From NCBI GenBank assembly GCA_947494095.1, contig CANLTI010000027.1, positions 1 to 62,899 of the forward strand: a stretch of 62,899 nucleotides of DNA. The letters run 5' to 3'. The notes below the pieces were generated by a model. It ran no database searches. It was not told the DNA's origin and worked only from the letters and a program-made list of their open reading frames with translations. Source of the stretch: an uncultured Pseudomonadales bacterium. Its GTDB lineage: Bacteria; Pseudomonadota; Gammaproteobacteria; Pseudomonadales; Cellvibrionaceae. Of this stretch, positions 54,929 through 62,899 are shown in pieces (position 1 is the first letter of the stretch; every line of letters starts with the position of its first letter). The translations under genes and the position numbers were made by a program.

Positions 54929-57900
54929 AGTGAGCTCCTAAGCGTTTGCTCAATAGTAAAACGGTGTAAATAATGAGGGCCACCGGCTTTGGGCCCCGTA
55001 CCCGACAAGCCTTGCCCGCCAAACGGTTGCACGCCCACAACAGCGCCGACTTGGTCGCGGTTAATATATAAGTTGCCTACGCGGGCTCTGCTGGCAATGC
55101 GTGCGCAAGTTGTTTCGTTGCGGCTATGGACACCGAGTGTAAGCCCAAAACCCGAGTTGTTAATGGTATCGATAATGCCATCTAGTTCGTGAGCTTTATA
55201 GCGAATGACATGTAGAATTGGGCCAAACTTTTCATCACTGAGCTGCCCAATACTGTCAATTTCGATAGCGGTGGGCGCCACAAAAGTGCCTTGTTGAGCC
55301 AGTTTGGGTAGTGGTGACTGGGCAATAAGCTTGCCTGTCTTTTTCATGTCCTCTATGTGCTCTAGCAGCATTTTTTGTGCTTTTTGATCGATGACAGGGC
55401 CAATATCGGTACTGTGTAAATACGGCAGGCCTACGGTTTGCTCTTGCATAGCGCCTTTTATCATTGGGATGACTTTATCGGCAATATCTTCTTGAATAAA
55501 CAAAACCCGCAAGGCCGAGCAGCGCTGACCTGCCGATGCAAACGCCGAGCGCATGGCATCGCGTACCACTTGCTCGGGCAGCGATGTAGAGTCAACCAAC
55601 ATGGCGTTTTGGCCACCTGTTTCTGCAATAACAGGAATAGGCGCAACGCCGCGCGCTGCCAATGTGCGGTTAATTAATTGGGCGGTACCGGTTGAGCCGG
55701 TAAAGGCTAAGCCTGCAATGCGTGTATCGCGCGTTATGGCATTACCCACTGTGGCGCCGTCGCCGGGTAATAAATGTACCGCATCACCAGGCACGCCTGC
55801 GCTATGCAACAGCTCAACGGCACGTGCGGCAATTAAACTGGTTTGCTCGGCGGGTTTGGCAACAACGGTATTGCCCACCGCAAGTGCGGCAACCACCTGA
55901 CCCATAAAAATAGCCAGTGGAAAGTTCCAGGGGCTAATGCAGGCAAATACACCGCAACCTATGTGCTGTACTATTTGTGTGTGGCCCATAAAGTCTTGGT
56001 GGTGGCTGGGCTCAGCAAAGTGGCTGCGTACTTGCTGTGCATAATAGCGGCAAAAATCAACAGCTTCACGCACCTCATCAATACTGTCTTGAATCGTTTT
56101 ACCGGCTTCGCGGTGGCACAGCGCCATAAGCTCTGGGTAGTTGTCTTCCATTAAGTCGGCCATGCGATCTAAGCAGTCAGCGCGCTGCGTGGCAGGCGTT
56201 GCTGACCATTTGGGGAATGCGGCGGCGGCCAGGTCAATCGCTTGCGTCACGGTGGTGGCAGTGGCCCAATCAACCGTGCCTACGCATTGCTGGTGGTCGT
56301 AGGGGCTGAGCACTGTATGGCTTTGTTCTTTGTTGGAGGGCTGTGTGGTGACGGGTTGGCCACCCACAATAGGGTAAGCGCGCCACTGTTTTGCTGGTTT
56401 GTTCTGTGTTGAGTCGCTAGGTACTAAATTGTTAGGTGTCGTATCCATAAAAGCATCAATCTTAGCTTTAAATGGTGTCCAATCCGACTCGATTTCGATG
56501 TTGGGGCCAAAAGAGTTTTTGCGATCATCAAATAAGTGGGTGGGTAATTTAATGTGTGGATTAGTCAGCGATTTACGGCTTTCTAGAGTAGTTACCGGGT
56601 GATGCACAAGTTGCTCGATGGGGTAACTAGCATCTATTAGGCGGTGCACAAACGAGCTGTTGGCGCCATTTTCGAGTAAGCGACGGACCAAGTACGGCAG
56701 TAAATCTTTATGGCTGCCTACGGGGGCATAAATACGCACACAGACATCAACGCCTTTAATGACATTGTCGTACAGCGCATCGCCCATGCCGTGTAAACGC
56801 TGAAACTCAAAGGCCTTATTGGTTGCGCCTAATTGTGTTGCCAAGCATTGAATAGTGGCAATGGTATGCGCATTATGACTGGCAAATTGCGGAAATATAT
56901 GAGCGCGGACATGCTCACTTAATAAAAAATGTGCACAGGCTAAATACGCCACATCGGTAGATTCTTTGCGGGTATAAACCGGGTAGCCATGAATGCCGCG
57001 TTGCTGGCAGAGCTTGATTTCTGAATCCCAGTAGGCGCCTTTGACTAAGCGTATAGGAATGCGATCGCCTTGCGCTTGGGCAAGTGCGGCGATCCAAGCG
57101 AGTACAGGCAGGGCGCGTTTTGAGTAGGCTTGCACCACTAGGCCAAATAAGCCCCAGCCGCGTACTGCCTCATCGTGATAAAGCGCTTCAAATAATGCGA
57201 GTGATAACTCTAAGCGGTCGGCCTCTTCGGCATCAATAGTAATGCCGACACCCAGCTTGCGCGCCTGAATAATTAATGTTTTGACTGTGGCAAAAAGCTC
57301 GGTCATGACACGCGCCTTACAGCCTACTTCGTAACGTGGATGCAAGGCCGATAATTTAATCGAAATAGTCGGTAGGCTAGTATCTGAGTGGCGCGTACTG
57401 GCGTTGTCTTGGCCTATTGCGGTGATGGCGCTTTGGTAGGCTTTAAGGTATTTTGCGGCATCATCTGAGGTAAGTGCAGCCTCACCGAGCATATCAAAAG
57501 AGTAGGTGTAGCCCTTATCGCGATAACTATTGCCGCGTGAAAGGGCCTCTTTAATATCGCGACCTAAAACAAATTGATGGCCCATTATTTTCATGGCTTG
57601 GTTCATCGCCTTGCGTATTACCGGCTCAGACACACGGTTTACCATGCGGCCTACCAAGTTGCCAGGCGTGCCGTCTTTGTTTTCGTTCATGGTAACAATT
57701 TTGCCTGTTAGCAATAGTCCCCATGTTGAGGCGTTAACAAAAAAGGAATCTGAATTTTGGGCGTGAGAGGCCCAATCGGCAACCCGTAAGCGGTCTTTGA
57801 TAAAGGCATCTGCCGTGGCTTTATCGGGCACACGCATTAACGCCTCGGCCAAGCACATTAATAAAATACCTTCTTTGGTATCGAGGCTGTATTCGAGTAG

Positions 57901-58143
57901 CAATGAATCAATCATTGACACGCTATTATCGTCTTTACGTACGCTGGCAATGAGCGTGGTGGCAGCGGTGGTACTGTTGTTTAGCTCGGCCTGCGAGGGT
58001 TTGGCCAGCGGGAGCAATTGAGCGAGCCATTGCTCTTCATCCACGGCATACAGGGGCGAAATAAGTGCCCACAGGTCTTGGGGGGCTTGCTGAATAAACT
58101 GAGGGTCAAGAGTGTCAATAGCGTTAAATAGGAGAGACTTCAT
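54925..58143 (-). CDS. putA: Bifunctional proline dehydrogenase/P5C dehydrogenase PutA, lacking the C-terminal domain (1072 aa)
   Basis: Oxidises proline to glutamate in two steps with channelling. No N-terminal DNA-binding ribbon-helix-helix, so it is not a self-repressor type. An alpha-helical domain (1-200) leads to the FAD-binding proline dehydrogenase barrel (about 250-570; TISIKLSALHPRYEVG, RLVKGAYWDSEIK, FQRLHGMGDALY). Then the P5C dehydrogenase domain holds SPWNFPLAIFMGQVVAALA, GFTGSTGTAQLI, the catalytic cysteine in ASAGQRCSALRV, and FGGQGLSGTGPKAGGPHYL. It ends soon after, at TIEQTLRSSL, where other long PutAs continue; the rest is encoded by the overlapping next gene. Confidence 0.9.
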   Translation of the reverse strand: MKSLLFNAIDTLDPQFIQQAPQDLWALISPLYAVDEEQWLAQLLPLAKPSQAELNNSTTAATTLIASVRKDDNSVSMIDSLLLEYSLDTKEGILLMCLAEALMRVPDKATADAFIKDRLRVADWASHAQNSDSFFVNASTWGLLLTGKIVTMNENKDGTPGNLVGRMVNRVSEPVIRKAMNQAMKIMGHQFVLGRDIKEALSRGNSYRDKGYTYSFDMLGEAALTSDDAAKYLKAYQSAITAIGQDNASTRHSDTSLPTISIKLSALHPRYEVGCKARVMTELFATVKTLIIQARKLGVGITIDAEEADRLELSLALFEALYHDEAVRGWGLFGLVVQAYSKRALPVLAWIAALAQAQGDRIPIRLVKGAYWDSEIKLCQQRGIHGYPVYTRKESTDVAYLACAHFLLSEHVRAHIFPQFASHNAHTIATIQCLATQLGATNKAFEFQRLHGMGDALYDNVIKGVDVCVRIYAPVGSHKDLLPYLVRRLLENGANSSFVHRLIDASYPIEQLVHHPVTTLESRKSLTNPHIKLPTHLFDDRKNSFGPNIEIESDWTPFKAKIDAFMDTTPNNLVPSDSTQNKPAKQWRAYPIVGGQPVTTQPSNKEQSHTVLSPYDHQQCVGTVDWATATTVTQAIDLAAAAFPKWSATPATQRADCLDRMADLMEDNYPELMALCHREAGKTIQDSIDEVREAVDFCRYYAQQVRSHFAEPSHHQDFMGHTQIVQHIGCGVFACISPWNFPLAIFMGQVVAALAVGNTVVAKPAEQTSLIAARAVELLHSAGVPGDAVHLLPGDGATVGNAITRDTRIAGLAFTGSTGTAQLINRTLAARGVAPIPVIAETGGQNAMLVDSTSLPEQVVRDAMRSAFASAGQRCSALRVLFIQEDIADKVIPMIKGAMQEQTVGLPYLHSTDIGPVIDQKAQKMLLEHIEDMKKTGKLIAQSPLPKLAQQGTFVAPTAIEIDSIGQLSDEKFGPILHVIRYKAHELDGIIDTINNSGFGLTLGVHSRNETTCARIASRARVGNLYINRDQVGAVVGVQPFGGQGLSGTGPKAGGPHYLHRFTIEQTLRSSL

Positions 58144-58419
58144 TGTAGGGTGGACTCTATTTTGGGTAGGTCTTGGAATATGGGTTGTTTATTAGGGCAA
58201 GCGCTTAGGGTTTACCCGCTATAGGCAGCGTAATATGTTGAATCGTCGTTTTAATGTGAGTAAAAATAGACACTCATGTATTGGTGTTGGCCATTCATAA
58301 GGCTGCAAAATGGTGAGCAATATACTTGATCATGAATAAAGCTTCTAGCGGCCTGCGCGATAGTTTTTATGTTTTAAATATTAGTGTTTAAGCGGTAGGG
58401 AGGTGAGTGATAAAAAGTG

Positions 58420-58569
58420 CCAAAGTATGTGCGAAGGTTATTTAGCTAAAGCACTGATTGGGCTAGCCAGTTAGTGGTAGAGCTATAGGTGGCTCGGCGC
58501 TTAAATACCCAGAAAGTAACCCAGCAGTACCCTGTTAAGAGGGTATTTTTGATTCGGCTGAATAGTTGC
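58420..58569 (-). mobile_element. MITE-like element, copy E (decayed)
   Basis: Only the end at 58495-58569 is clear (GGCGCTTAAATACCCAGAAA to CTGAATAGTTGC), with a TACCCT/AGGGTA subterminal hairpin. The other half is recognisable only weakly (GGCTAGCCCAATCA in the minus direction), and the hairpin cassette and clean duplications are missing. Confidence 0.6.
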
Positions 58570-58630
58570 CTTTATTTTTAGGGGGCCTACTTAACCTTAC
58601 GCTCGTTTAATCTTAAATCCTTGTTGCTTA

Positions 58631-58686
58631 ACTCTTTTACTCTTTTACTCTTTTACTCTTTTACTCTTTTACTCTTTTACTCTTTT
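58631..58686 (+). repeat. 8-bp simple sequence repeat, seven perfect units
   Basis: ACTCTTTT repeated seven times without a mismatch. It lies 34 bp past the stop of the minus-strand glycosyltransferase gene, so slippage would not change that protein. Confidence 0.95.
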
Positions 58687-58719
58687 AGCTCTTGTATTCA
58701 TGGTTCTTTACATGGCTCT

Positions 58720-59490
58720 TTAAAGGTCGCGACTCGAGGGTTTTGAGTGCGGGAAAAAATCACGCCTATGGCGTATTAAGTGTGATTGGCGGTTAAGGCT
58801 TGATTTAAAGCGTAAGACCTTTTCGGTGAGCTTACCGTTATAGCGACTAATAGGATGCGCAATATTACTGGGCCGTTCGGTGTGCGCAATAATATAAGGT
58901 TCCACGCAATAAGTGTTAATGCCAGAGTCCCAAAAGCGGTCATAATACACGTCAATAGGGTGCACGATATCGGCACCGTGTGCCAGCACTTTAGCCATGC
59001 CTTCTCTATTTAAAATATACCCTTGTGTGCCAAGCACGCCTTTAATGGGCCGAGTGATATTGTGGCTTGAGCCTAGTGGTTGCACAATTTTACGCGCTCT
59101 TATTCTTAGCCCCATAAATCGAATATGGTGGTATTGGGTGGGTAGTTTAATCATTTCCCTGATGCGATCGCCCAGGCCAGCTATTAGCGTCACGTCGTCT
59201 TCTAGTATTGTGACATGTGTTAAGTTGTTGTCAAAGGCCGAGGCAATTGCGCTGTAGTGCGATAAATAGCAGCCCAGCTCGCTACCGGTTAAGTTGGTAT
59301 GGCTGGATTTTGTAATTTGCCGCTTGAGCTGCGAAGAGAGCGCATCGAGTGATGGCAATGTGGCGCGGCCATCTACGGCGGGGAATACACAAGGCTCAAG
59401 CCCTTCTTTTATTAAGCTACTCTCAAGCGATACTACTTCGGGTGATTGTGGGTGCAAAGTAATAATAAAAACTGTTTGGGTTGCGTTCAT
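58720..59490 (-). CDS. Glycosyltransferase family 25 (LPS/O-antigen type), 256 aa
   Basis: Transfers a sugar onto a surface glycan. Family 25 landmarks are TVFIITLHPQSPEVVSLE at the start, LTGSELGCYLSHYSAIASAF, the acidic metal or donor motif TILEDDVTLI, and GTQGYILNREGMAKVL. The start ATG 59490 fits the family; the frame is open 81 bp further up. No other surface-sugar genes are nearby. The 576-bp spacer beyond its 3' side holds a simple repeat and a decayed mobile repeat. Confidence 0.82.
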   Translation of the reverse strand: MNATQTVFIITLHPQSPEVVSLESSLIKEGLEPCVFPAVDGRATLPSLDALSSQLKRQITKSSHTNLTGSELGCYLSHYSAIASAFDNNLTHVTILEDDVTLIAGLGDRIREMIKLPTQYHHIRFMGLRIRARKIVQPLGSSHNITRPIKGVLGTQGYILNREGMAKVLAHGADIVHPIDVYYDRFWDSGINTYCVEPYIIAHTERPSNIAHPISRYNGKLTEKVLRFKSSLNRQSHLIRHRRDFFPHSKPSSRDL

Positions 59491-59570
59491 GCTAAGTAGG
59501 CTGCTGCTATAGTAAAGAAAGAGTACAGTAAAGAAGGAGTACCAAGAGTTTATACCGCCAAAAGCTTGCA

Positions 59571-59606
59571 AAAAAGGCCACCCAAGTGAACTTGGGTGGC
59601 CTTTAA
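59571..59606 (-). terminator. Terminator downstream of fdxA
   Basis: AAGGCCACCCAAG (59574-59586) pairs with CTTGGGTGGCCTT (59591-59603) around TGAA; a T-run follows on the minus strand. It closes fdxA transcription before the glycosyltransferase gene. Confidence 0.88.
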
Positions 59607-59701
59607 GTAATAAGCTGTAAACAGTGGTTGTAGCGAGTGTAAGGTTGTAGGTATTAATCAGCTACAAAACACTACCTGCTCGCGGCAAAGACTGCCAAGG
59701 C

Positions 59702-60025
59702 TTATCGTTCTAAGTATTGCAATTTATTGGGTACGCCATCCCATTTGTCGGCATCGGCTGGTGCGTCTTTTTTCTCGGTAATGTTGGGCCATACATCGGC
59801 AAGCTCAGCATTAAGCTCTAAAAAAGCCTCTTGATCGTCGGGCAATTCATCTTCAGAGAAAATCGCATCAACCGGGCACTCTGGCTCGCACAATGCACAA
59901 TCGATACACTCGTCAGGGTGAATCACTAGTGTGTTTGGTCCTTCGTAAAAACAGTCGACAGGGCATACTTCTACGCAGTCTGTATGTTTGCATTTTATGC
60001 AGTTATCACCCACAACAAATGTCAT
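59702..60025 (-). CDS. fdxA: Seven-iron ferredoxin FdxA (107 aa)
   Basis: Small electron carrier with one 3Fe-4S and one 4Fe-4S cluster. Cysteines follow the pattern [18 protein letters not shown] and [17 protein letters not shown], and an acidic C-terminal extension ([14 protein letters not shown]) is typical of the Azotobacter FdI/Pseudomonas FdxA class. It lies downstream of mutS in the same direction, as in pseudomonads. A terminator follows. Confidence 0.95.
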   Translation of the reverse strand: MTFVVGDNCIKCKHTDCVEVCPVDCFYEGPNTLVIHPDECIDCALCEPECPVDAIFSEDELPDDQEAFLELNAELADVWPNITEKKDAPADADKWDGVPNKLQYLER

Positions 60026-60185
60026 AGCATCACCTCAAGTTTAGTCGGGCATGTTTTGGCGTTTAGCGAGCTTGCCTTAGTAAGCAAAAACACCGCTAAA
60101 AATAGCCTAGCGCCGAGTTGGTATGGTTATAAACGCCGCATTTTAACAGGTGCGACGCTAAAAGAAAGTATAACTAGCCTAGGCC

Positions 60186-62858
60186 TTATACCATTTTTTT
60201 TAGTTCATAGATCAATTGTAATGCATCAAAGGGGGTTAGTGTGTTGGGGTCGCAACGATTGAGGGCGTCCTCTATTAGGCTGTTGCTGCCAAATAGGTCG
60301 GGTTGAGGGCCTTGCGGTTTGCGAGTGGCGCTTTTAGTGTTGGCGTGTGCAGCGGCAGGTGTCGGTGCTGGCGCAGGTGTGAGGGGTTTTGTGGGGCTCG
60401 CGACCGCAGGCTCGGGTTGGGCATATACCGGTGCCGGTATCACCATGGGCTCGGGTGCGGGTTGGCCCTCTAGGCGCGCTAACTGGCATTGCGCATTATA
60501 AATAACTGGCGCTGGAATACCGGCGAGCTTGGCCACTTGCAAGCCGTAACTTTTACTGGCTGGGCCCTCTTCAATGCTGTGTAAAAATACGATGTTATCG
60601 TTATGCTCGGTCGCGCTGAGGTGTACGTTGTGCACGCTGGGTATTTGAGCCGCTAGCGTTGTTATCTCAAAGTAATGGGTGGCAAACAAGGTAAAGGCTT
60701 TTAGCTCTTTGGCGAGGTACTCGGCGCAAGCCCAAGCCAGTGACAAACCATCGTAAGTACTGGTGCCACGGCCAACCTCATCCATTAACACTAAGCTTTG
60801 TGCGGTGGCATTGTGCAAAATGTTGGCGGTTTCGGTCATTTCAACCATAAAGGTTGAGCGGCCACCGGCTAGGTCATCGGATGAGCCTATGCGGGTAAAT
60901 ATGCGGTCGACAAGGCTCAGTTCGCACGCTTGGGCAGGTACGTAGCTACCTATTTGTGCGAGCAATACAATCAGGGCTGTTTGGCGCATATAGGTTGATT
61001 TACCACCCATGTTTGGCCCGGTAATCACCAGCATACGGCGCTCGTCATCACACATTACACTGTTGGGTACAAAGGGAGTTTCGAGTACATCTTCTACCAC
61101 TGGGTGGCGACCTTTGGTGATTTTAATGCCGGCGTCTGCAACAATTTGCGGGCAGCATAAGTTTAAGTGCTCGGCGCGTTCGGCAAGGCCGGTTAATACA
61201 TCGAGCTCGCTCACGGCAGCGGCGGCGCGTTGCAGTGCAAGCAGTTGCTCGTTACAGGTTTCGATAAGCGCTTCGTATAGGGCCTTTTCGCGGGTGAGTG
61301 CACGGCTTTTGGCCGATAGGGCTTTGTCTTCAAACTCTTTAAGCTCGGGGGTAATAAAACGCTCGGCATTTTTGAGTGTTTGCCGGCGAATATAGTCGGC
61401 CGGGGCTTTGCTGGCTTGGGCGCTGGTCATTTCAATAAAATAACCGTGTACGCGGTTGTAACCGACTTTAAGTGTGGGCACGCCGGTGCGCTCGCGCTCG
61501 CGGGTTTCTAGGTCGACTAAGTATTGCCCCGCGTTAGAGCTAATATTGCGCAGTTCATCAAGCTCGGCATCATACCCTTGTGCAATAACGCCGCCGTCGC
61601 GAATGACCACAGGCGGGTTTTCGATAATGGCTTTTTCGAGCGTGGTAACGAGCAGTGGGAACTCACTAATTTGAATGGCCAAGCTTGTAAGGTGTGGGTT
61701 ATTAATAGTGGCGAGCTGTACTTGCACCTCGGGAAAGGCTCCCAGCGAGCTGCATAACCGCGATAGGTCACGCGGGCGGGCAGAGCGCAGTGCTACGCGG
61801 CCCAAAATACGCTCCATATCGCCAATGTGTTTAAGCGGCTGGCGCAATTGCTCAAAGTGGTAGTTGCTAAGCAGGGCAGTAATGCCGCTTTGGCGGGCAA
61901 GAATGGTCGCCTCACAGCGCAAAGGCTTGTGCAGCCAGCGTTTAAGTAAGCGGCCACCCATTGCGGTGCAGGTACTATTGAGTACGCCAAATAGTGTGTT
62001 TTCTTCGCCGCCACTGAGGTTTAAATCTAGTTCAAGGTTGCGCCGAGTAGCGCTATCCATTGTTACGGTTTGTTCGATATTCTCGACGGCCAAGCCCGAT
62101 AAATGCGCTAGGTCACTGCGTTGAGTTTCTTTGGCATAGCCGTATAGGCAGCCAGCGGCGGCAATGGCGGCATACATTTGGCCGCAGCCAAAGCCTTGTA
62201 GATCTTTGGTACCAAAGTGTTCGCACAATACGCGGTGGCCTTGCTCGCTATCAAATTCCCACTCGGGGCGTTTGCGTAGGCCGCTTGTGGGTAAGGTGTA
62301 ATCATTAAGGCTAAAAAGTTCGGGTATTAAAAGCTCGGCAGGGCGCAGTCGCTCTAGTTCGCCCATAAGTGCGGTTTCGCCAATAACCTCCAATACGCAA
62401 AAGCGCCCGCTACCCATATCCAAGGTGGCAATACCAAAGTGGTTATCGCTTTGGGCAACGGCCACCAATAAGTTGTCGCGACCGGCATCAAGCAGTGCTT
62501 CGTCACTCACGGTACCGGGTGTTACCACGCGCACTACTTTACGCTCGACGGGCCCTTTGCTGGTGGCGGGGTCGCCTATTTGTTCGCAAATAGCGACCGA
62601 AATGCCTTGGTGTACCAGCTTGGCTAGGTAGCCTTCGGCCGCATGAAAAGGAATGCCCGCCATAGGGATGGGCTCGCCACCGCTTTTGCCGCGTGCCGTT
62701 AGGGTAATATCCAGTACTTTAGAGGCCAGCTTTGCGTCATCAAAAAATATCTCATAAAAGTCGCCCATGCGGTAAAACACGAGCTCATTTGCGTGATCGG
62801 CTTTGATACGCAGGTATTGTTGCATCATGGGGGTGTGCTGGGCGGCGGTTTTTGACAT
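60186..62858 (-). CDS. mutS: DNA mismatch repair protein MutS (890 aa)
   Basis: Recognises mismatches and starts repair. The N-terminus [20 protein letters not shown] leads to the mismatch-reading loop with the [15 protein letters not shown]he-x-Glu region. The ATPase end has [15 protein letters not shown] (Walker A), [20 protein letters not shown] (Walker B and signature) and [11 protein letters not shown]. The C-terminal tail has a Pro/Ala-rich linker and a small tetramerisation domain ([14 protein letters not shown]). Whole gene present; length is typical of the pseudomonad-type protein. Confidence 0.97.
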   Translation of the reverse strand: MSKTAAQHTPMMQQYLRIKADHANELVFYRMGDFYEIFFDDAKLASKVLDITLTARGKSGGEPIPMAGIPFHAAEGYLAKLVHQGISVAICEQIGDPATSKGPVERKVVRVVTPGTVSDEALLDAGRDNLLVAVAQSDNHFGIATLDMGSGRFCVLEVIGETALMGELERLRPAELLIPELFSLNDYTLPTSGLRKRPEWEFDSEQGHRVLCEHFGTKDLQGFGCGQMYAAIAAAGCLYGYAKETQRSDLAHLSGLAVENIEQTVTMDSATRRNLELDLNLSGGEENTLFGVLNSTCTAMGGRLLKRWLHKPLRCEATILARQSGITALLSNYHFEQLRQPLKHIGDMERILGRVALRSARPRDLSRLCSSLGAFPEVQVQLATINNPHLTSLAIQISEFPLLVTTLEKAIIENPPVVIRDGGVIAQGYDAELDELRNISSNAGQYLVDLETRERERTGVPTLKVGYNRVHGYFIEMTSAQASKAPADYIRRQTLKNAERFITPELKEFEDKALSAKSRALTREKALYEALIETCNEQLLALQRAAAAVSELDVLTGLAERAEHLNLCCPQIVADAGIKITKGRHPVVEDVLETPFVPNSVMCDDERRMLVITGPNMGGKSTYMRQTALIVLLAQIGSYVPAQACELSLVDRIFTRIGSSDDLAGGRSTFMVEMTETANILHNATAQSLVLMDEVGRGTSTYDGLSLAWACAEYLAKELKAFTLFATHYFEITTLAAQIPSVHNVHLSATEHNDNIVFLHSIEEGPASKSYGLQVAKLAGIPAPVIYNAQCQLARLEGQPAPEPMVIPAPVYAQPEPAVASPTKPLTPAPAPTPAAAHANTKSATRKPQGPQPDLFGSNSLIEDALNRCDPNTLTPFDALQLIYELKKMV

Positions 62859-62899
62859 GTGGGTGACTTCTTATTTATACGGGTTATTAAAAGCAGGGC

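Noticed and set aside
54920..54940. PutA split as a sequencing frameshift
   Set aside because: Not excluded, but the second frame has its own start, a good ribosome binding site and a neat ATGA overlap, which a random error would rarely give.

Overview
This window is the chromosome of a gammaproteobacterium, most likely a marine member of the Cellvibrionales (Cellvibrio, Saccharophagus and Teredinibacter relatives). The basis is the block alaS, lysC, csrA, tRNA-Ser(GCT), the pair mutS and fdxA, serB next to a YtjB/AhpA-like gene, an MSHA-type minor pilin operon, and a lipoprotein with poly-serine linkers. This taxonomic call is inference, because no rRNA is present.

Layout. 1-1400: remnant of a polymorphic-toxin C-terminus with a probable immunity gene, then a gene-free stretch with hairpins. 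1404-7449: RND efflux permease and adaptor, then the Na+/serine-threonine symporter sstT (all minus). 7450-14494: di-haem cytochrome c peroxidase, a small conserved protein, an isolated pilin-like protein and a large acyl-CoA dehydrogenase, separated by repeat-filled spacers. 14495-23462: a cytochrome lipoprotein with a Tat-exported partner, then TonB-dependent receptor, YfiR-like protein and GGDEF-EAL protein. 23634-33038: VWA membrane protein, folE-folX, a chalcone-isomerase/TonB fusion, PilZ protein, dinB with a LexA box, and an orphan ExbD. 33574-38528: alaS, lysC, csrA and tRNA-Ser. 39287-42191: five overlapping or close-packed MSHA pilin genes. 42282-53815: antiporter, serB, AhpA-like protein, OlsF-like acyltransferase, SLC13 transporter, glutaredoxin, phosphopantetheinyl transferase, old yellow enzyme and an orphan protein. 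54182-62858 (minus): a proline-catabolic PutA split over two overlapping genes, a family 25 glycosyltransferase, fdxA and mutS.

The most unusual content lies between genes. A family of 142-306 bp non-coding elements (five near-complete copies, one decayed) has inverted ends GTAACTATTCA...TGAATAGTTAC and 8-bp flanking duplications (two perfect, one 7/8), as expected of miniature transposons moved by an IS66-type transposase. The longer copies carry an array of hairpins whose stems differ with base pairing kept, while the loops keep CAGGAGCA, AGGGA or ATGGAT. The same CAGGAGCA hairpin also sits inside a second, unrelated repeat family. GGA in a hairpin loop is the recognition signature of CsrA/RsmE, and csrA itself lies in the window with a GGA site in its leader. 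That these cassettes bind CsrA is a hypothesis.

Several genes form working sets: TonB receptor, YfiR and GGDEF-EAL (c-di-GMP signalling from the envelope) with a separate PilZ effector; folE and folX (tetrahydromonapterin); the MSHA minor pilins; and the two-part PutA.
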